Shown: positions 1 to 8,022 of the stretch, piece after piece
Layout: each line of letters opens with the position of its first letter
Numbering within the stretch: position 1 is the first letter of the stretch
Source of the DNA: Polynucleobacter sp. UBA2650
GTDB lineage: Bacteria > Pseudomonadota > Gammaproteobacteria > Burkholderiales > Burkholderiaceae
NCBI GenBank assembly: GCA_002359975.1
Contig: DENG01000108.1
Span: 3,667 to 12,556, forward strand
Length of the DNA stretch: 8,890 bases
Direction: 5' to 3'
Notes under the pieces: generated by a model
The model's input: only the letters and a program-made list of their open reading frames with translations
Told to the model about the DNA's origin: nothing
Databases searched by the model: none
Program-made: the position numbers and the translations under genes

Positions 1-1
1 C

Positions 2-496
2 CAAAAACATGAATACAGCCGCTCTGGTCGTAACTCAGCTGTGGTCAAAATGAAATACAAAAATTTACTGACTGCCGCACCGAATGAAGGCATTTATAAA
101 GCGGATGATAAGTTCGATATCGTGATCCTAGACAAGAAAGAATGTACTTATTCTTATTTTGCTGATCCGATGTTTACATTCATGGATACTGAATACAACC
201 AGTATGAGGTTGAAAAAGATAATATGGGTGACTCGCTCAATTATTTAGAAGAAGGCATGGCTGTGGAAGTGGTGTTCTATGACGGCAGAGCTATCTCTGT
301 TGAGTTACCGACCTCCGTAGTCCGTGAAATTACATACACAGAGCCAGCAGTCAAAGGTGATACCAGCTCTGGAAAAGTACTCAAGAATGCAAAGATTTCA
401 ACTGGCTTTGAAATCCAAGTGCCATTGTTCTGTAGCACTGGCGACAAGATTGAAATCGATACTCGCACTGGCGAATATCGGAGTCGTGCTAATTAA
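2..496 (+). CDS. efp: Elongation factor P, 5' end cut by window edge
   Basis: EF-P binds between the ribosomal P and E sites and speeds peptide bond formation at polyproline stretches. The reading frame is open from the first bases, so the GTG at 41 is an internal valine and not the start. 164 residues are visible; if the loop arginine (codon 29-31, in SRSGRNSA) is the family's Arg32, about 22 residues are missing and the full protein would be about 186 residues, the usual length. The middle domain ([17 protein letters not shown]) and the C-terminal OB domain ending in [16 protein letters not shown] are intact. Arginine in the loop, rather than the lysine modified in E. coli, is the form known to be rhamnosylated by EarP in Pseudomonas and Neisseria; an earP gene just upstream is expected but not visible. 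It converges on nagZ, and the two stop codons overlap. Identification is secure. Confidence 0.97.
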   Translation, partial: QKHEYSRSGRNSAVVKMKYKNLLTAAPNEGIYKADDKFDIVILDKKECTYSYFADPMFTFMDTEYNQYEVEKDNMGDSLNYLEEGMAVEVVFYDGRAISVELPTSVVREITYTEPAVKGDTSSGKVLKNAKISTGFEIQVPLFCSTGDKIEIDTRTGEYRSRAN

Positions 497-1572
497 TTTG
501 TAATCAGCTTAAGGCTTTTTAATAAAGCCTTAGCATGAATATACTCAGACTCTGTCTGAAGAGATTCCCAAGATTGGACAGCGGCTTTCGGAAAGAGTCT
601 ATTAAGGCGCTTAGCAGACTCTGCTAGTTTTGACTTTGATACCTTGAGCTTACTGAGCATTTGATCTGCTAGGTCTGGACGGTTGCAAATGAGTACTGCA
701 TCGCAACCCGCTTCAAGAGCTAAGTGTGCGCCTTGTACAACATCACCGGCAATGCTTGCACCTTCCATGGAGAGATCATCGCTAAAGATTACTCCCTCAA
801 ATTTAAGCTTTTTGCGTAAGATATCTTGTAGCCAGATCTTAGAGAATCCTGCGGGCATTGAATCAACTTTTGGATAAACCACGTGTGCAGGCATTACGGA
901 TGCCAGACTAATATCTAACCATTCATAAGGTTTCATATCATCACGCGCAATACGTTTGAAGGATCGATCATCAATAGGGATATCAATATGGGAATCAGCC
1001 TTAGCCCACCCATGCCCTGGAAAATGTTTTCCACAATTTGCCATATCGCCCAAACGCAAGCCTTCATTCAGACTTTTTGCAAGTGCAAACACAACTTCAG
1101 GTAAAGAATGAAATGCGCGGTCTCCAATGACACTGCTATTTCCATAATCAAGATCAAGGACTGGGGTAAAGCTGAAATCAACTCCACAGGACCTCAGTTC
1201 GCTTGCCAGAATATATCCGCATGCCGTAGCTGCTTGCATCCCCTCAATCGCAGCCTCTATACTCGATTCGCCTGAAGACCATAGTTCTCCAAAAGCTCGC
1301 ATTGCGGGCAAATGAGTAAAGCCATCTGTCTTGCAGCGTTGTACTCGCCCACCTTCGTGATCAATACAAATTAGGATATCTTTACGAACTGCCATAATTT
1401 GATTAGTTAACTTCATTAGCTGAGAGCGAGATGTAAAGTTACGTCCAAATAAAATGACGCCACCCGTTAAAGGGTGTGAGATTCGTTCTTCATCCCGCCG
1501 ACTTAGCTCTAAGCCCTCAACATCCAAAATAACGGGGCCTGGATTTCGATTGTCTTGCTCATTACTCCGCAT
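493..1572 (-). CDS. nagZ: Beta-N-acetylhexosaminidase, glycoside hydrolase family 3 (NagZ)
   Basis: A cytoplasmic enzyme that removes N-acetylglucosamine from GlcNAc-anhydroMurNAc muropeptides during peptidoglycan recycling; its products influence AmpC beta-lactamase induction in bacteria that have that circuit. The 359-residue protein shows the family landmarks in order: [10 protein letters not shown] near the N-terminus, [13 protein letters not shown] (33-45), DHEGGRVQR (71-79), KHFPGHG (182-188) followed by DSH (193-195) with the acid/base histidine, MPAHVVYP (227-234) and [10 protein letters not shown] (263-272) with the nucleophilic aspartate, most likely Asp266. E. coli NagZ is about 340 residues. 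No signal peptide is visible, as expected for NagZ. The ATG at 1572 is the first possible start, because the acpS stop is in the same frame upstream; the only Shine-Dalgarno-like bases (AGGA) are 12 bases away, so initiation may depend on coupling to acpS, whose stop is 9 bases upstream. Last gene of the operon. Confidence 0.95.
   Translation of the reverse strand: MRSNEQDNRNPGPVILDVEGLELSRRDEERISHPLTGGVILFGRNFTSRSQLMKLTNQIMAVRKDILICIDHEGGRVQRCKTDGFTHLPAMRAFGELWSSGESSIEAAIEGMQAATACGYILASELRSCGVDFSFTPVLDLDYGNSSVIGDRAFHSLPEVVFALAKSLNEGLRLGDMANCGKHFPGHGWAKADSHIDIPIDDRSFKRIARDDMKPYEWLDISLASVMPAHVVYPKVDSMPAGFSKIWLQDILRKKLKFEGVIFSDDLSMEGASIAGDVVQGAHLALEAGCDAVLICNRPDLADQMLSKLKVSKSKLAESAKRLNRLFPKAAVQSWESLQTESEYIHAKALLKSLKLITN
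507..534 (+). terminator. Hairpin just after efp, inside the 3' end of nagZ; possible weak terminator
   Basis: A perfect 8-base inverted repeat, AAGGCTTT (511-518) and AAAGCCTT (524-531), surrounds a 5-base loop. Three more pairs, GCT (507-509) with AGC (532-534), extend the stem past one bulged T. It begins 11 bases after the efp stop, the usual place for a terminator. It lacks a T-tract on the plus strand, so it is not a canonical intrinsic terminator; it may instead mark or protect the 3' end of the efp transcript. Read on the minus strand it lies before the nagZ stop, so terminating there would cut nagZ mRNA short. The structure is certain in sequence; its role is inferred. Confidence 0.4.
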
Positions 1573-1581
1573 GCTTAATAA

Positions 1582-2016
1582 TCATCCTATGTAGTTGCTT
1601 GGATCAAAAGTACTAACAATGGGGGTACCATAACTCACCACCACAAATGCCATCACCATATCTTGCTCATCAGTCACGGTTACTTGAGCGTGCCATTGCT
1701 TCTCACCCATAAAGTCTGCCAATGCGCCCGAGTACTTGGTATAAGGTTTACCGCTAGGCTCATTGAGAGTCTGTAGGGACCTCCAGGTCATGGGTGTATG
1801 CATTCCCAAGCCAATCGCCTTAGAAAAGGCTTCTTTTGCTGCAAAACGAGTGGCTAAATAGGCAATACCACGTTTGTGATTACGTTTTAGCCTTTGCTCA
1901 AAGACAATGAGTTCCTCGTCCCCGAGTACTCGCTTTGCCAAACGGCCTTGTGTCCGTTCATAGGCTGCCTCTAGCCGTTTTAATTGCAACAAATCTGCGC
2001 CTATTCCGACGATCAT
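1582..2016 (-). CDS. acpS: Holo-[acyl-carrier-protein] synthase
   Basis: Transfers 4'-phosphopantetheine from coenzyme A to a serine of acyl carrier protein, switching on fatty acid synthesis in the cytoplasm. The N-terminal [11 protein letters not shown] (4-14) holds the metal-binding aspartate (Asp8), and [15 protein letters not shown] (57-71) holds the conserved Lys61-Glu62 pair; both are signatures of the trimeric AcpS group. At 144 residues it is longer than E. coli AcpS (about 126), with extra residues before the RFAAKEA motif and a tail of about 17 residues after AFVVVSYG. The ATG overlaps the pdxJ stop as ATGA, and a GAGG within pdxJ sits about 10 bases upstream, suggesting translational coupling. 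The pdxJ-acpS order is common in proteobacteria. Confidence 0.95.
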   Translation of the reverse strand: MIVGIGADLLQLKRLEAAYERTQGRLAKRVLGDEELIVFEQRLKRNHKRGIAYLATRFAAKEAFSKAIGLGMHTPMTWRSLQTLNEPSGKPYTKYSGALADFMGEKQWHAQVTVTDEQDMVMAFVVVSYGTPIVSTFDPSNYIG

Positions 2017-2762
2017 TGTGCGCGAGCCTCATTCATCAAATGGCGCATATCTTGGATAGCCAAAGCCCAACCCTTAAAAACCGCCTCTGCGACGATGGCA
2101 TGCCCAATATTAAGCTCACTAATCTCCTGTATTTGAGCAATGGCTTTGACATTCCTTTCATTTAGACCATGACCAGCATTGACACGAAATCCCAATGACT
2201 TTGCGTAATGGGCCGCTTCCTGGATTCGTTTTAACTGCTGGGTCTGCGTAGACTGATTGGCATCTGCATAGGCACCGGTATGTAGTTCAATAACATGCGC
2301 ACCCACTTCTTTTGCTGCATCGATTTGTTCACTGTCAGGATCAATAAACAATGACACCCGAATACCAGCCTCTGTCAATTGAGTAATGGCAGATTTAACT
2401 TCTGCAGCATGACCGATAACATCTAACCCACCCTCTGTAGTTATCTCAGTTCGCTTTTCGGGGACTAAACAAACATCATGAGGTCTAACCTTCACTGCGA
2501 TTTCTAACATTTCTGGGGTGATAGCACACTCTAAGTTCATGCGCGTTTTGATCAGTGGACGTAAGGCAAATAGATCTGCGTCCTTAATATGTCGACGGTC
2601 CTCCCGTAAATGCAGGGTGATGAGATCGGCCCCAGCCTCTTCGGCAAGACGTGCAGCCAATATAGGGTCCGGATATGAAGTACCACGCGCATTGCGCAAG
2701 GTTGCGACATGATCGATATTGATTCCGAGCTCAAGAGAGGACATACCTAATTCTAAAGGCAT
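2013..2762 (-). CDS. pdxJ: Pyridoxine 5'-phosphate synthase
   Basis: Condenses 1-deoxyxylulose 5-phosphate with 3-amino-2-oxopropyl phosphate to form pyridoxine 5'-phosphate, the ring-closing step of the DXP-dependent vitamin B6 pathway. The TIM-barrel protein shows [14 protein letters not shown] (15-28), HLREDRRHI (51-59) with the expected catalytic His51, RMNLE (74-78) with Glu78, VPEKR (100-104), TTEGGLDV (108-115), ELHTG (159-163) and VNAGHGLN (194-201) with His198. It has 249 residues against about 243 in E. coli. Two in-frame ATGs compete, at 2762 and 2744; neither has a good ribosome binding site. The upstream one has a weak GAG about 5 bases before it and lies 9 bases after the recO stop; the downstream one would give a length closer to the family norm. 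The stop overlaps the acpS start. Confidence 0.95.
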   Translation of the reverse strand: MPLELGMSSLELGINIDHVATLRNARGTSYPDPILAARLAEEAGADLITLHLREDRRHIKDADLFALRPLIKTRMNLECAITPEMLEIAVKVRPHDVCLVPEKRTEITTEGGLDVIGHAAEVKSAITQLTEAGIRVSLFIDPDSEQIDAAKEVGAHVIELHTGAYADANQSTQTQQLKRIQEAAHYAKSLGFRVNAGHGLNERNVKAIAQIQEISELNIGHAIVAEAVFKGWALAIQDMRHLMNEARAQ

Positions 2763-2771
2763 AAATCTCGC

Positions 2772-3506
2772 TTAGATCTTTTTAAGATCAATTAATATTT
2801 GGCGTGTGGTTAATTGTTGATCTTGCAGATGAATTCCTAATAAGAAACGCATGAGCTGTTTACTTTGTGTCAAGGTTTCTGCGTCTGAGAAATCCCCATT
2901 TGCCATTGCCTCCAAAGCCAATCCTGTCAAGACAGGCCAATGCCCAGGGTCATCACTTTGAAGGGGGCGTATCCCCTTCTCGGGTTGATACACATAGCGT
3001 TCTGTTGCAACAGGTTTGGTTTGGGTCTCGACACAATGATCGAGAGCGGCTGCATAGCCCGTCTCTCGTAACAATGCTAACTCAAAGGGCCTTAGTGTCT
3101 GCTCAATGCCTGCGCCTGACTCCATAATTTGGGACAAGGCATATACGGTACTTGCGTACTGATCATAGAGCGTCTCATAGGCATCTTCTCGCGCCAAGAA
3201 CTTCACTAAAAGCTCATTGAGGTAAAACCCGCACAACAGTGCATCACCGACTAATGCGGGCGAGCCTCCAACCCATTCTGATTTCGTTAAGGTTCGAAGT
3301 TCTGACTTGCCACTCCAAGAAATGAGTAAGGGCTGAAAGCGCTGCAATACTGGGCGCAAACTAGAGTGAGGTCGTTTGGCCCCTTTTGCAATTAAGGCAA
3401 GCCGCCCATGAGAGCGGGTAAATACATCGAGAATGAGGCTTGTTTCCTTGTAGGGAATGCTATGGAGCACAAAACCAGGCTCATCTAAGACACGTGTTCC
3501 AGCCAT
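2772..3506 (-). CDS. recO: DNA repair protein RecO
   Basis: RecO works with RecF and RecR to load RecA onto gaps coated with single-strand binding protein, and can anneal complementary strands. The 244-residue protein opens with the OB-fold region typical of RecO: GFVLHSIPYKETSLILDVFT (11-30), then HGRLALIAKGAKRPHSSLRP (33-52) with several basic residues suited to DNA contact. A helical part follows with YLNELLVKF (95-103) and FELALLRETGY (141-151), both recognisable family blocks. Only two cysteines are present (about residues 92 and 158), so the CxxC zinc-binding module found in some RecO proteins is absent. Its ATG directly follows the era TAA with no gap; a GGA lies 4 bases before it. The rnc-era-recO order is classic in proteobacteria. 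Confidence 0.93.
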   Translation of the reverse strand: MAGTRVLDEPGFVLHSIPYKETSLILDVFTRSHGRLALIAKGAKRPHSSLRPVLQRFQPLLISWSGKSELRTLTKSEWVGGSPALVGDALLCGFYLNELLVKFLAREDAYETLYDQYASTVYALSQIMESGAGIEQTLRPFELALLRETGYAAALDHCVETQTKPVATERYVYQPEKGIRPLQSDDPGHWPVLTGLALEAMANGDFSDAETLTQSKQLMRFLLGIHLQDQQLTTRQILIDLKKI

Positions 3507-4469
3507 TTATTCCAAACCTTGCGCCCGTAGCTCTGCCAAATCATCCGCCCAGCCCCGCTTTACTTTGACCCAAGTTTCTAAAAACACTTTGCCATCAAAC
3601 AGTTTTTCCATATCCAAACGGGCTTCAGTTGAAATCTTTTTTAATCGCTCGCCTTTTTGACCGATGATCATTGCTTTGTGACTATCGCGATCTACCAAAA
3701 TAGTCGCGGCTATTCGTCGCATCTTACCGTCTAACTTAAATTGATCAATTACTACCGAGCTTGCATAGGGTAATTCATCGCCGGTATACCGAAATACCTT
3801 CTCACGCAAAATCTCGGCGGCCATAAAGCGCTCACTACGATCGGTTAAGGTTTCAGCATCATATACAGCCTCACCCTCTGGCAAATGCTCTTCGATAATA
3901 TCGAGCAAGCGCCCAATATCATCTTTGTTCTTGCCGCTCATCGGGATGATCTCAGCAAACTCACCTAGAGGCGATGAAATACTTTCAGACTCAAAACCCT
4001 TGGTTTGAGCTGCGATTTCTCCCCAAGTTTGGCCCATCTTCCCCATGAACTCAAATAAGGCGGCATCACGATCTTGTGGGATCTCAAAGCGCGATGCAAA
4101 TAAATCTAATTTGTTAGCAATCAATAAAACTGGCTTATCCGATGGCAACAAACGTAATACTTTTGCATCATCCGCACCCCAATACCCTGCCTCCACAATA
4201 AAACAGATGACATCGACATCGTTCAAGGTGCTTGTGACAGTACGATTCAATGTTTGATTTAAGGTATTCATCACCCGCGTCTGAAACCCGGGCGTATCAA
4301 TAAATATAAATTGCGCACTGTCGCGTGTCTGCACACCAGCAATGCGATATCGGGTGGTCTGTGCTTTGCGTGAGGTAATGCTAATTTTTTGACCAACCAA
4401 GGCATTCAACAAAGTTGATTTGCCCATATTGGGTCTGCCTACCAATGCGATCGTGCCGCATTTAAACAT
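3507..4469 (-). CDS. era: GTPase Era, 30S ribosome assembly factor
   Basis: Era is an essential GTPase that binds the 3' end of 16S rRNA through its KH domain and checks 30S maturation. In 320 residues the GTPase motifs appear in order: GRPNMGKS (11-18; the fifth position is usually Val), the KAQTTR switch I (35-40), DTPG (58-61), NKLD (119-122) and SGK (178-180, where most Eras have Ser-Ala). Then come the linker [16 protein letters not shown] and the KH domain with [13 protein letters not shown] (267-279), ending [11 protein letters not shown]. The stretch between NKLD and SGK is about 55 residues, roughly twice that of E. coli Era as I recall it. I chose the ATG at 4469 over the adjoining GTG at 4472 because AAAGGA lies exactly 6 bases before it; the rnc stop is then 2 bases upstream. 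Confidence 0.96.
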   Translation of the reverse strand: MFKCGTIALVGRPNMGKSTLLNALVGQKISITSRKAQTTRYRIAGVQTRDSAQFIFIDTPGFQTRVMNTLNQTLNRTVTSTLNDVDVICFIVEAGYWGADDAKVLRLLPSDKPVLLIANKLDLFASRFEIPQDRDAALFEFMGKMGQTWGEIAAQTKGFESESISSPLGEFAEIIPMSGKNKDDIGRLLDIIEEHLPEGEAVYDAETLTDRSERFMAAEILREKVFRYTGDELPYASSVVIDQFKLDGKMRRIAATILVDRDSHKAMIIGQKGERLKKISTEARLDMEKLFDGKVFLETWVKVKRGWADDLAELRAQGLE

Positions 4470-4471
4470 CA

Positions 4472-5263
4472 CTAATCCTTTAGCTTCAGGGGCAACTGGC
4501 CCTTACCAGTATCGGCTTTTGCTGCTTTTTTCTTGGCAGCGCGGGTCTTCTTTGGCTTACGACTTTCTTGCGGTAGCGCCTTTTGAACAGCAGCCAGTGC
4601 TAATTTAGCAGCGACTTGCTCTGCAGCACGCCGCGAGGCACCTTCGCCCTTAACGTTTACCTTCAGATTCGGAATGGCGCACTCAACTTCAAATTGCTGA
4701 TTGTGTGCAGCCCCTGATGTGCCAACCACGTTGTATGCAGGGAGTGGTAACTGAAATCCCTGTAAATATTCTTGCAACAATGTTTTATCGTCCTTACCCA
4801 AGGTTTTAGGATCGACATTTTGCAAAATGCTCGAATACAACTTACGCAAACTTGCTTTAGCAGCATCAAAACCACCATCAATAAAAATTGCGCCTGTGAT
4901 CGCCTCTAAGGTATCCGCCAAAATAGATGGTCTGCGAAAGCCACCGCTTTTTAACTCACCCTCGCCTAACTTTAAGTAATCAGATAGCAACAATCCTTGA
5001 GCAATTTCATAGAGAGCCTGCTGCTTGACTAAATTAGCGCGCACCCTCGATAGGTCGCCCTCATCTAAATCTGAATAACGTTCATACAAAATTTCAGCAA
5101 CCGCACAGTTCAATACAGAGTCCCCCAAAAACTCAAGGCGCTCATTATTCTTTTTGCTATGACTTCGATGTGTTAAAGCCTGATTTAAGAGCTCTGGCTT
5201 CTTAAACGGATAGCCCAAGCGCTCCTGAAGAGGGCCTAGATCAAGAGTCGCGCGAGCGTTCAT
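4472..5263 (-). CDS. rnc: Ribonuclease III
   Basis: Cuts double-stranded RNA, including the 16S/23S precursor stems, and processes or degrades structured mRNA. Residues 1-150 are the nuclease domain: [11 protein letters not shown] (41-51) is the family signature with Glu44 and Asp48, and [15 protein letters not shown] (117-131) supplies the other metal-binding acids, Asp117 and Glu120. [12 protein letters not shown] (158-169) begins the dsRNA-binding domain, which closes with [18 protein letters not shown] (207-224). After it comes a lysine- and alanine-rich tail of about 30 residues absent from the 226-residue E. coli enzyme. The frame stays open upstream to a TTG at 5311, but that overlaps lepB by 46 bases and adds residues foreign to the family; the ATG at 5263, 2 bases after the lepB stop, gives 263 residues and matches the normal N-terminus. 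No strong Shine-Dalgarno is visible, which suggests coupling to lepB. Confidence 0.96.
   Translation of the reverse strand: MNARATLDLGPLQERLGYPFKKPELLNQALTHRSHSKKNNERLEFLGDSVLNCAVAEILYERYSDLDEGDLSRVRANLVKQQALYEIAQGLLLSDYLKLGEGELKSGGFRRPSILADTLEAITGAIFIDGGFDAAKASLRKLYSSILQNVDPKTLGKDDKTLLQEYLQGFQLPLPAYNVVGTSGAAHNQQFEVECAIPNLKVNVKGEGASRRAAEQVAAKLALAAVQKALPQESRKPKKTRAAKKKAAKADTGKGQLPLKLKD
4476..4481 (-). promoter_or_regulatory. Ribosome binding site that decides the era start
   Basis: AAAGGA, read on the minus strand within the last codons of rnc, stands 6 bases before the ATG at 4469 but only 3 before the alternative GTG at 4472. The spacing favours the ATG. Confidence 0.6.
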
Positions 5264-5265
5264 AT

Positions 5266-6069
5266 CTACTGAAAACTTCCAATACGTCCCAAGGAGCCCA
5301 TATTGAGCCAAATAAAGAAGGCTCGCCCTACTAAATTTTGATCCGGCACAAATCCCCAGAATCTAGAATCCAAACTGTTATCCCGGTTATCACCCATCAC
5401 AAAATAATGGCCTGGAGGCACCTTGCAACTCATCGAAGTGCCAATGTATTGGCAAAACTCTGCGCCTGGAAAACGCTCGGGTTGATAAATTGTGCTGCGA
5501 TCAGGATCGTTCAAAATCTCATGTTGATTACCGCCCAAATCCGTTGGAAAACTTTCCTTGTAGAAATTAGCGTAACGCATGCTCTCTGGATCCAGGTATG
5601 GAGTGCCACCTGCATATAAAAGAGGCTTGCCATTAATAACTACTTTTTTGTCCTGATATACGATCTCATCCCCCGGAATTGCAATAACGCGTTTGATGTA
5701 ATCGACCGACTCATCTTTGGGATATCGAAAGACAACCACATCGCCCCGTTTTGGGGTACCTACATCAAGCACTTTTTTGTTGATCACTGGCAAACGGATT
5801 CCATAGGTATATTTATTAACCACAATAAAATCACCTATGTGTAAGGTAGGAATCATTGAGCCTGAGGGGATCTTAAAAGGCTCAATTAAAAATGAGCGTA
5901 GGACAAATACAGCCACAATGACTGGAAAGAAACTTGCTGAGTACTCAAGCCATAATGGCATGCGATCTATTCCCGCAGCTTTGCGTTGCGGAGCAAAGTA
6001 AAGCTTGTCGGCAATCCAAGCAATGCCGGTAATCACCACTAAGGTAAATAGAATTAAAGCGAAGTTCAT
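5266..6069 (-). CDS. lepB: Signal peptidase I
   Basis: Inner-membrane protease that cleaves signal peptides from exported proteins on the periplasmic side. The 267-residue protein has two hydrophobic segments, about residues 3-20 and 45-62, flanking a short basic cytoplasmic loop (QRKAAGIDR), as in the two-span LepB of Gram-negative bacteria. The catalytic dyad is visible: Ser71 in [12 protein letters not shown] (65-76) and Lys126 in [13 protein letters not shown] (123-135). The conserved C-terminal box [16 protein letters not shown] (225-240) is intact. Cys206 and Cys215 may form the periplasmic disulfide known in the E. coli enzyme. E. coli LepB is longer (324 residues). Its ATG overlaps the lepA stop as ATGA, with AGAGG 4 bases upstream inside lepA, so translation is probably coupled. 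The lepA-lepB pair is widely conserved. Confidence 0.97.
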   Translation of the reverse strand: MNFALILFTLVVITGIAWIADKLYFAPQRKAAGIDRMPLWLEYSASFFPVIVAVFVLRSFLIEPFKIPSGSMIPTLHIGDFIVVNKYTYGIRLPVINKKVLDVGTPKRGDVVVFRYPKDESVDYIKRVIAIPGDEIVYQDKKVVINGKPLLYAGGTPYLDPESMRYANFYKESFPTDLGGNQHEILNDPDRSTIYQPERFPGAEFCQYIGTSMSCKVPPGHYFVMGDNRDNSLDSRFWGFVPDQNLVGRAFFIWLNMGSLGRIGSFQ

Positions 6070-7874
6070 TTTTCCTCTACCTGCAAAATGGCCAAGAAAG
6101 CTTCCTGTGGAATCTCCACATTACCAACTTGCTTCATGCGCTTCTTACCTTCTTTTTGTTTCTCTAGTAACTTGCGCTTACGCGAGATATCTCCACCATA
6201 GCATTTAGCTAAAACGTTCTTGCGTAATGCCTTGACGTTCTCACGAGCAATAATATTGCTACCAATAGCTGCCTGAATGGCAACATCAAACATTTGCCTT
6301 GGAATAATGCCGCGCATTTTTGCAACCACCTCACGACCTCGATGCTGGCTATTGCTGCGATGAACAATGATCGATAAAGCGTCCACTCGATCACCATTAA
6401 TCAAAATATCTACTTTCACTACATCAGCCGGACGATATTCTTTAAACTCATAATCCATCGATGCATAACCACGGGAGACCGATTTCAGGCGATCAAAGAA
6501 ATCCAACACAATTTCAGCCATTGGTAACTCGTAGGTGAGCTGTACTTGACGACCCAAATAGGTCATATTAGTTTGAACTCCACGCTTGCCAGTACACAAA
6601 GTAATCACCGAACCAACATACTCTTGTGGCATGTAGAGATTAACGGTCACAATAGGCTCTAAGATAGTTTCAATCTTGCTGGGATCGGGCATCTTGGATG
6701 GGTTATCAACCACGATTGTTGTGCCATCGCGCTGCAAGACTTCGTACACCACAGTTGGTGCAGTAGTAATTAAACTCATGTCAAACTGACGCTCTAGGCG
6801 CTCTTGCACGATCTCCATATGCAGAAGCCCCAAAAATCCACACCGAAATCCAAAGCCTAGAGCTTGGGAGACCTCGGGGTCGTATTGCAAAGAAGCGTCA
6901 TTGAGTTTGAGTTTCTCAAGAGATTCGCGCAGAGCGTCATATTGATTCGCCTCGACAGGATAAAGCCCTGCAAACACCTGAGGTTTAACTTCTTTAAATC
7001 CAGGAAGAGGCTCTGCTGCGGGAGTCTTGCCTTGTTGACCAGTGGCATGCGTCACAGTATCACCAACTTTTGCAGCTTTAAGTTCTTTAATGCCGGAGAT
7101 AATAAAGCCCACCTGCCCAGCAGAAAGCTCACTGCGAGTTAATGACTTCGGTGTAAAAACACCTACTTGCTCGACTAAATGGGTAGAGCCGGTTGCCATT
7201 AACAAAATTTTGTCTTTTGGTTTGAGAGTGCCGTTCATTACCCGAACCAACATCACAACACCCACATAATTATCAAACCAAGAATCAATAATTAAAGCTT
7301 GCAATGGTTTAGTAACATCGCCTTTTGGAGGCGGTACACGCCGAATCATCTCTTCTAAAACATCAGCAACACCTAAACCTGTTTTTGCTGAACACGTTAC
7401 CGCATCACTCGCATCAATACCAATAACATCCTCAATTTCTTTCTTGGCCGACTCTGGGTCTGCTGATGGCAGATCAATTTTGTTGAGAATAGGAATAACC
7501 TCTACTCCAAGCTCGGTGGCGGTATAGCAATTTGCGACAGTTTGGGCCTCAACACCCTGACTGGCGTCAACCACTAGTAATGCGCCCTCACAGGCCGATA
7601 AAGAACGGCTAACCTCATAAGAGAAATCCACATGCCCTGGGGTGTCGATCAAATTAAGGTTGTAGGTCTTGCCGTCTTTGGCTTTATAAGATAGGGCTGC
7701 AGTTTGGGCTTTGATCGTAATCCCCCGCTCGCGCTCAATATCCATGGAATCAAGGACTTGCTCACCCATCTCCCGATCGGATAAGCCCCCGCATAACTGA
7801 ATAATTCGGTCCGCCAAGGTTGATTTGCCATGATCAATATGGGCGATGATGGAGAAATTGCGGATGTGATCCAT
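6066..7874 (-). CDS. lepA: Elongation factor 4 (LepA), ribosome-associated GTPase
   Basis: LepA resembles EF-G without domain IV and acts on the ribosome; proposed roles are back-translocation, help under ionic stress, and 30S biogenesis and initiation. The G domain is complete: AHIDHGKST (11-19), ERGIT (49-53), DTPGH (77-81), NKID (131-134) and SAK (162-164). Later blocks include [17 protein letters not shown] and the LepA-specific C-terminal stretch starting [18 protein letters not shown] (559-576). I take the ATG at 7874, giving 602 residues (E. coli 599) and the standard [19 protein letters not shown] beginning. The frame remains open to a TTG at 7937, but those 21 extra residues look unlike the family; note that a GGAGG lies 12 bases before that TTG while the ATG has no clear Shine-Dalgarno. 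First gene of the packed operon, overlapping lepB by 4 bases. Confidence 0.97.
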   Translation of the reverse strand: MDHIRNFSIIAHIDHGKSTLADRIIQLCGGLSDREMGEQVLDSMDIERERGITIKAQTAALSYKAKDGKTYNLNLIDTPGHVDFSYEVSRSLSACEGALLVVDASQGVEAQTVANCYTATELGVEVIPILNKIDLPSADPESAKKEIEDVIGIDASDAVTCSAKTGLGVADVLEEMIRRVPPPKGDVTKPLQALIIDSWFDNYVGVVMLVRVMNGTLKPKDKILLMATGSTHLVEQVGVFTPKSLTRSELSAGQVGFIISGIKELKAAKVGDTVTHATGQQGKTPAAEPLPGFKEVKPQVFAGLYPVEANQYDALRESLEKLKLNDASLQYDPEVSQALGFGFRCGFLGLLHMEIVQERLERQFDMSLITTAPTVVYEVLQRDGTTIVVDNPSKMPDPSKIETILEPIVTVNLYMPQEYVGSVITLCTGKRGVQTNMTYLGRQVQLTYELPMAEIVLDFFDRLKSVSRGYASMDYEFKEYRPADVVKVDILINGDRVDALSIIVHRSNSQHRGREVVAKMRGIIPRQMFDVAIQAAIGSNIIARENVKALRKNVLAKCYGGDISRKRKLLEKQKEGKKRMKQVGNVEIPQEAFLAILQVEEK

Positions 7875-7949
7875 TGGCTGTTCTATAGGTGTTGTACAAA
7901 ACGCCTTGTCGCAACGCAACACAATGATGCGCTGCAATAAGATGTCTTT

Positions 7950-7954
7950 CCTCC
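7950..7954 (-). promoter_or_regulatory. Unassigned strong Shine-Dalgarno-like GGAGG
   Basis: GGAGG on the minus strand lies 12 bases before a TTG (7937) in the lepA frame and about 75 bases before the chosen lepA ATG. It suits no start well. It may be chance, may support an N-terminally extended LepA, or may be overlapped by the start of transcription if the -10 at 7955-7960 is used. Confidence 0.2.
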
Positions 7955-7960
7955 ATTGTA
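7955..7960 (-). promoter_or_regulatory. Possible -10 hexamer for the lepA operon
   Basis: TACAAT on the minus strand matches the sigma-70 -10 consensus at five of six positions. No good -35 element is found 16-18 bases upstream, so support is weak. If real, transcription would begin near 7948 and give lepA a leader of about 75 bases. Its position after the mucD terminator makes a promoter in this gap plausible. Confidence 0.25.
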
Positions 7961-7993
7961 ATGGGATAGGGAAAAGGGCTTATTTTCCTTATC

Positions 7994-8015
7994 TGCAGGG
8001 GATATTACCCCTGCA
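7994..8015. repeat. Perfect inverted repeat between mucD and lepA
   Basis: TGCAGGGG (7994-8001) and CCCCTGCA (8008-8015) form an 8-base perfect stem around a 6-base loop, ATATTA. No T-tract follows on either strand, so it is not an intrinsic terminator by itself. It lies 7 bases from the mucD terminator and about 35 bases upstream of the possible lepA -10. It could be an operator, or a second hairpin reinforcing the 3' end of mucD mRNA. The structure is certain; the role is unknown. Confidence 0.5.
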
Positions 8016-8022
8016 CCCATGA

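Noticed and set aside
41..43. GTG at 41 as the start of efp
   Set aside because: The frame continues upstream with clear EF-P sequence ([11 protein letters not shown]), so this is an internal valine codon.
4470..4472. GTG at 4472 as the era start
   Set aside because: It is only 3 bases from the AAAGGA, while the next codon, ATG at 4469, has the better 6-base spacing. The difference is one residue.
5264..5311. A longer RNase III starting at TTG 5311
   Set aside because: It would overlap lepB by 46 bases and add 16 residues unlike the family; the ATG at 5263 gives the normal N-terminus.
5338..5619. Plus-strand open frame of 93 residues opposite lepB, and similar short frames opposite lepA, era, recO, pdxJ and nagZ
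   Set aside because: All lie antisense to, or in another frame of, well-identified conserved genes and show no recognisable domain or ribosome binding site worth noting.
7834..7956. A 40-codon open frame from ATG 7956 on the minus strand, overlapping the lepA start, as a leader peptide
   Set aside because: It has no Shine-Dalgarno before its ATG, its ATG overlaps the possible -10 element, its composition is unremarkable, and it runs into lepA in another frame.
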